Assembly (NCBI GenBank): GCA_015059245.1
Contig: SVAU01000007.1
Location: 67,350 to 131,349 of the forward strand
Reading direction: 5' to 3'
DNA from: Bacillota bacterium
Lineage (GTDB): Bacteria; Bacillota_I; Bacilli_A; RF39; UBA660
Length of the DNA: 64,000 nt
The translations under genes were made by a program, and so were the position numbers. Of this stretch, positions 60,652-64,000 are shown in pieces; the first letter of the stretch is position 1; each line of letters begins with the position of its first letter. The notes under the pieces were generated by a model. The model saw nothing but the letters and a program-made list of their open reading frames with translations. It was not told the DNA's origin and searched no databases.

Positions 60652-60879
60652 TTACTTTACAATTAGTTTGCCATTATATTTATATCTATAATCGTTAATT
60701 AAATCTTGAATAAGAGTTCTATCATAGTGAGAATCATTAAGTATAGATATTTCTATATTAGATATATGATATGTATCTATTATACGATATAGTTTCTTTT
60801 GTAATTTAGATATAAGAGTAAAATTAATTCTTTCTTCAATATTTATATACAACGTATTATTTGAAAATATAAGTTCCAT
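60652..60879 (-). CDS. Small hypothetical protein, 75 residues
   Basis: No family is recognised. The pattern (strand, helix FTLISKLQKKLYRIIDTYH, strand NIEISILN, helix) would suit a small alpha/beta fold. GGTGAT precedes the ATG. The gene is divergent from murT. It could be the start of the ylmH unit, 72 bp upstream of the membrane protein. Confidence 0.5.
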   Translation of the reverse strand: MELIFSNNTLYINIEERINFTLISKLQKKLYRIIDTYHISNIEISILNDSHYDRTLIQDLINDYRYKYNGKLIVK

Positions 60880-61007
60880 GTTATCACCGAGTAAATAATA
60901 ACAAATAATACTTATTCTATCTATTGGTTCGACAAAATATGTAAAAAGTTTTATCTTTTTAAGAAGATATTGTTCTTTTTTGGTATAATTTATTTAAGGT
61001 GATTTAA

Positions 61008-62360
61008 ATGAAGTTAGGATTAATGATATTTATAAATAAATTTGTAACTTGGGTATGTAAGTTATTTGGAAAGAATGGATCTGTTTATCCAGCTAATATA
61101 GTTTATTGGCATTTAAGACAAAGGAATATATTAGAAAAGATAAAATATCCAAAGTATGTTATTGCTGTTACTGGTAGTTCTGGTAAAGGTTCTACTACTA
61201 ATTTAATTAATCATATATTAACTAATAAAGGTTTAGATGTATGTTATAACTCAAATGGTAGTAATGGTATACTTGCTGCTGTTACATTAATACTTAATAA
61301 TTGTAATTTAAAGGGAGAATTCTTACATGATGTATTATTACTTGAATGTGATGAAAGACATTTAAAGATAATATTTGGTAAGAATAAGATGACTCATTTA
61401 GTTGTTACTAATGTTACTAGAGATCAACCTGCTAGAAATGGAGATTCTGATATTGTATTCAATGATATAGTAAAAGCTATTGGTAAAGATACTAAGTTAA
61501 TTATTAATAATGATGATCCATTAGTTAATAGATTATCTTATATGTTTCCTGATAATGAGATAGTTACTTATGGAGTTAGTAAGACTGATGATAGTTATTT
61601 GAAATCAAGTATTGAAGCAGTTGACTATGCTTATTGTCCTAAGTGTCATAAGAAGTTAAAATATGAATATTATCATTATGGACATATTGGTAACTATAGT
61701 TGTCCTGATTGTGACTTTAGTCGAGGTAAAGTAGATTATGATGTTACTCTAGTAAACTTTAAAAAGCATAGTATTAAGATTAACGATAAAGACATATACT
61801 TAAATAAAGATGTATTATATGCAGTTTATTATACTGTAGGTGCATATGCTTTATGTAAGAGTATGGGTGTTAGCGATGAAGAATTAGATAAAGCTATTAA
61901 TGGTGATAAACTTAGCACTAAACGTGGTAAAGTAATGAAACTAGATAATAGAGATTTAACGATGTTAGAAACTAAAAATGAAAACAATCTAAGTTATTGG
62001 CAATCAATTAGATTTATTAAAAATCAAACTGGTAAAAAGACAATAATACTTGGATTTGATAATGTATCTAGAAGATATCAATTTAATGATTTATCTTGGT
62101 TATGGGATGTAGAATTTGAATTATTAAATGATAAAAATATAGACAAGATATTTGTTATTGGTAGATTTAGATATGATGTTATGACTAGATTAGAATTTGC
62201 TGGTATAGATAAAGATAAAATAGTACTAATAGATGAACTTGATACTTTAATTAAGAGAGTTAAGAAAGAATCTGTTGGAGATATTTATACTATGGTATGT
62301 TTTGATATGACAGCCAATATTCATAAATTAATTGAGGATGATGAAAATGAAAAAATTTAA
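61008..62360 (+). CDS. murT: MurT-like Mur ligase family protein
   Basis: This 450-residue Mur-ligase-type protein has the P-loop TGSSGKGSTTN near residue 55, the zinc ribbon (YCPKCHKK and YSCPDCDF) that marks MurT, and a C-terminal DUF1727-type domain. MurT with GatD amidates D-Glu in lipid II. In the C-terminal domain the usual KNPAG motif reads KNENN, a departure from active MurT. A TATAAT box at 60984-60989 and AAGGTG precede the ATG. It overlaps gatD by 14 bp. Confidence 0.88.
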   Translation: MKLGLMIFINKFVTWVCKLFGKNGSVYPANIVYWHLRQRNILEKIKYPKYVIAVTGSSGKGSTTNLINHILTNKGLDVCYNSNGSNGILAAVTLILNNCNLKGEFLHDVLLLECDERHLKIIFGKNKMTHLVVTNVTRDQPARNGDSDIVFNDIVKAIGKDTKLIINNDDPLVNRLSYMFPDNEIVTYGVSKTDDSYLKSSIEAVDYAYCPKCHKKLKYEYYHYGHIGNYSCPDCDFSRGKVDYDVTLVNFKKHSIKINDKDIYLNKDVLYAVYYTVGAYALCKSMGVSDEELDKAINGDKLSTKRGKVMKLDNRDLTMLETKNENNLSYWQSIRFIKNQTGKKTIILGFDNVSRRYQFNDLSWLWDVEFELLNDKNIDKIFVIGRFRYDVMTRLEFAGIDKDKIVLIDELDTLIKRVKKESVGDIYTMVCFDMTANIHKLIEDDENEKI

Positions 62361-63075
62361 GATAGCTCATTTATATTATGATTTAATGAATCTATATGGA
62401 GAAAATGGTAATGTAAGATACTTAGTTAAACAATTAGAAAAACAAGGTATTGATGCTGAAGTACATTTTCTAAGTATGGAAGAAAAAATAGATTTTAAAA
62501 AGTATGATTTCTATTATATTGGTATGGGTAGTGAAGAAAATAAAATGATAGTATTAGATAATATCATGAAATATAAAGAAGATATTATTGAAGCAGTAAA
62601 TAATAATAAGTATTTCTTAGTTACTGGTAATGCTATTGATTTATTTGGAGAACATATTATTACTTTAGATAATAAAACTATCCCTACTCTAGATGTATTT
62701 GATTATGAAATAAAAGAAGAAGACTTTAGAATAGTTGGAGAACAATATTACGAAATTGATCTTGACATAAAAGAAAATAAGATATTAGGATTTCAAAATA
62801 GAAATACAGTATTAGAAATAGATGATACAGAACATTTATTTAATGTAATTAAAGGTACTGGTAATAAACCTAATAGCGAGATTGAAGGTATTAAACATAA
62901 TAAGTTCTATGGTACTTATTTATTAGGTCCTATATTAGTTAGAAATCCTTATCTTACTGATTATTTAGTTAAAGATATTTGTGATAGTTTAGATGTTAAG
63001 TTTAAAGCTGATACTGATGGTATGGCTTATAATGCTTATCATGAATATATTAAGAATTTTCATGGAGAACAATAA
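62347..63075 (+). CDS. gatD: GatD-like glutamine amidotransferase without Cys/His catalytic residues
   Basis: This 242-residue protein has the GatD start IAHLYYDLMNLYGENGN and the GATase-like fold, but the catalytic Cys site reads LVTGNAIDLFG (Asn95 in place of Cys) and the His site reads YGTYLLGPILVRNP (Leu193 where His is usual). The glutaminase is therefore probably inactive and the pair may use free ammonia or do something else. The start was set at the ATG at 62347 behind GAGG; earlier in-frame codons include TTG at 62332. Confidence 0.82.
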   Translation: MKKFKIAHLYYDLMNLYGENGNVRYLVKQLEKQGIDAEVHFLSMEEKIDFKKYDFYYIGMGSEENKMIVLDNIMKYKEDIIEAVNNNKYFLVTGNAIDLFGEHIITLDNKTIPTLDVFDYEIKEEDFRIVGEQYYEIDLDIKENKILGFQNRNTVLEIDDTEHLFNVIKGTGNKPNSEIEGIKHNKFYGTYLLGPILVRNPYLTDYLVKDICDSLDVKFKADTDGMAYNAYHEYIKNFHGEQ

Positions 63076-63089
63076 GTTCTCCTTTTATA
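63063..63089 (+). terminator. Intrinsic terminator of murT-gatD
   Basis: GGAGAAC / GTTCTCC with a 5-nt loop followed by T-rich sequence. Confidence 0.8.
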
Positions 63090-63123
63090 TTGTTTTTTTA
63101 TAACAGGTATAAAAGATTTTTCT

Positions 63124-63152
63124 TTTACTTATACTCTACCCTTTAGTATGAT
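63124..63152 (+). promoter_or_regulatory. Possible promoter of the 228-residue protein gene
   Basis: TTTACT (63124-63129) and TATGAT (63147-63152) with 17 bp spacing, about 32 nt upstream of the start codon. Confidence 0.4.
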
Positions 63153-63183
63153 AGCAATACACGTTTTGATTGGGGGTTACTTT

Positions 63184-63870
63184 ATGAGTGGTGAAACAAT
63201 TAAAGTAAGAGAAACAAAAAGATTAGCTATACTAGCACATAATGCTGTTACTAATGTATTAAATGAATTAAAGGAAGAAGATTATCCTTTTGTACATACT
63301 AGTATGGGTAGAGTTTTTACTGAAGATATAGTTAGTTCTTATTATAAGTATATAGATCATTTTAAGATGGTATATAGTGATATGCCAGATAGAAAGTTAA
63401 CCGCTTTTGATAAAGCATTATTATTTGCAATGGCTTTAGAACATCATCCAGTGGTTAGTGTTGGTGGTTATAAAGGTAAAAAGCCTGCTAGATTAACAGA
63501 TTTAAAGGAAAAAGCTATTGCTAATGCAGTAGTAGATTTCTTACATGCATCTAATTATTCTGTTAGAGATTCTTTAATGGAAGGTACTTTTGATGTGAGA
63601 GTATTTGAAGATGGTCATAAGAAGGAATTAAAACAATTAAAGGCATTACTTGCTAAAGAGTTTAAAACAGTTAATTTTGATTATAATGCTTGTTTAGCAA
63701 TACTTGTTAAGTTATATGCTAGAGGTATTATTTATCAATCAGGTTTTGATACTGATTTAGAAGTTAAGATAGCAGAAAACTTAAGAGTTAAAGATAATGT
63801 AGATGCTCATGGTATACAAGTATCTGCTAATGAAGCTTACCAAGAATTTAGAAAAAGATGTAGAAGATAA
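63184..63870 (+). CDS. Hypothetical protein, 228 residues
   Basis: No family is recognised. It is a soluble, mostly helical protein with a conserved-looking N-terminus (RETKRLAILAHNAVTNVLNEL) and a central basic loop (GGYKGKKPARL). The start was placed at the ATG at 63184, which follows GGGGG; a longer reading from 63148 would add 12 residues with no ribosome site. It is encoded alone between gatD and the IS3 element; its terminator seems split by the insertion. Confidence 0.6.
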   Translation: MSGETIKVRETKRLAILAHNAVTNVLNELKEEDYPFVHTSMGRVFTEDIVSSYYKYIDHFKMVYSDMPDRKLTAFDKALLFAMALEHHPVVSVGGYKGKKPARLTDLKEKAIANAVVDFLHASNYSVRDSLMEGTFDVRVFEDGHKKELKQLKALLAKEFKTVNFDYNACLAILVKLYARGIIYQSGFDTDLEVKIAENLRVKDNVDAHGIQVSANEAYQEFRKRCRR

Positions 63871-63898
63871 AAAAAAGACCGAAGTATTTTACTGAAGT

Positions 63899-64000
63899 TG
63901 TCAACGAAAAGTGGACACTAAAAAACTTTATTTAAATCCCAGTTGAGTTCTATACTCAATTGGGGTTTTATATTGTAACGCAAAACTTGGTCGATAATTA
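63899..64000 (-). mobile_element. IS3-family insertion sequence, right end (partial)
   Basis: The end sequence TGTCAACGAAAAGTGGACAC at 63899-63918 has the TG terminus usual for IS3-family inverted repeats, and the adjacent reading frame is the C-terminus of an IS3 OrfB transposase. The other end lies beyond the window. Confidence 0.75.
63928..64000 (-). CDS. IS3-family transposase OrfB, C-terminal end (partial)
   Basis: The minus-strand frame ends NYRPSFALQYKTPIEYR followed by TQLGFK and TAA, the typical tail of IS150/IS3 OrfB integrases (NxxRPHxALxYKTPxEYR). Only 23 codons and the stop are in the window. The upstream catalytic DDE part is outside. Confidence 0.8.
   Translation of the reverse strand, partial: NYRPSFALQYKTPIEYRTQLGFK

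Noticed and set aside
1..64000. Use of genetic code 4 (TGA as Trp), suggested by AT-richness
   Set aside because: spoIIP and yqfC end at TGA with correct protein lengths and Trp is encoded by TGG throughout.
1..64000. CRISPR array
   Set aside because: No regularly spaced direct repeats were seen; the only tandem repeats are in the Q/P/M-rich tail gene.

Overview
The window is a chromosome segment of a very AT-rich, Gram-positive-type, endospore-forming bacterium of the Bacillota (Firmicutes). The lineage call rests on sepF, divIVA, yqeG/yqeH, ylmH, yqzL, murT and a glyS T-box, and on a spread of sporulation genes: spoIIP, a yqxA-like gene, sigK, yqfC, yqfD, spoIIIAH, gerE and gerM. Gene content and base composition fit a poorly characterised, probably host-associated Bacilli lineage; that placement is inference. 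TGA is used as a stop codon (spoIIP, yqfC), so this is not the mycoplasma code.

Layout. 1-813 is the N-terminal part of ppdK, cut by the window edge. 1040-3586 is an ABC-2 exporter operon. 3597-6886 is a run of small modifying enzymes: a methyltransferase, three GNAT acetyltransferases (one frameshifted), a nucleotidyltransferase and a 45-residue microprotein. 6887-7310 holds no long gene but carries two related structured RNA elements, each ending in a terminator, around a 45-codon ORF. 7310-13989 has a Xer recombinase, two unknown proteins, the spoIIP/yqxA pair divergent from rpsT, a transglutaminase-like protein, miaA and a zinc-protease-like protein. 14012-21509 has lipoproteins, mutL, yqeH/yqeG, sigK, divIVA and sepF. 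21596-31652 has a coiled-coil protein, T-box-controlled glyS, a candidate small RNA, the conserved run yqfC-yqfD-vanZ-ybeY-dgkA-era-yqzL-recO, and a DUF1016 nuclease.

31735-45598 is a cell-surface glycopolymer locus. It has a Wzm/Wzt-type exporter, three acyltransferases, an NAD-dependent epimerase, an IspD/TarI-type cytidylyltransferase and three CDP-glycerol glycerophosphotransferase-family proteins. One of these is a 1441-residue fusion with an internal HAD domain. Together they would make, decorate and export a teichoic-acid-like polymer.

45705-51723 has yqeY-rpsU, a repeat-tailed membrane protein, dinD, and a compact bacteriocin operon: a C39-peptidase ABC transporter followed by two 50-residue double-glycine peptides that are too short to show up as long ORFs. 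Both mature peptides carry a GxxxG motif and a single cysteine near the C-terminus, which points to a class IIb two-peptide bacteriocin. 51828-53608 has spoIIIAH-gerE-gerM and tRNA-Arg. 53683-63870 has a ClpX-like ATPase, frr, tsf, rpsB (with a C-terminal extension), ylmH, and a murT/gatD pair in which the GatD-like protein lacks the catalytic Cys and His. The right edge enters an IS3-family element that seems to have split a terminator.

Most genes lie on the minus strand in short operons ended by clear intrinsic terminators. Several start sites were moved from the longest ORF to an internal ATG with a well-spaced Shine-Dalgarno sequence.
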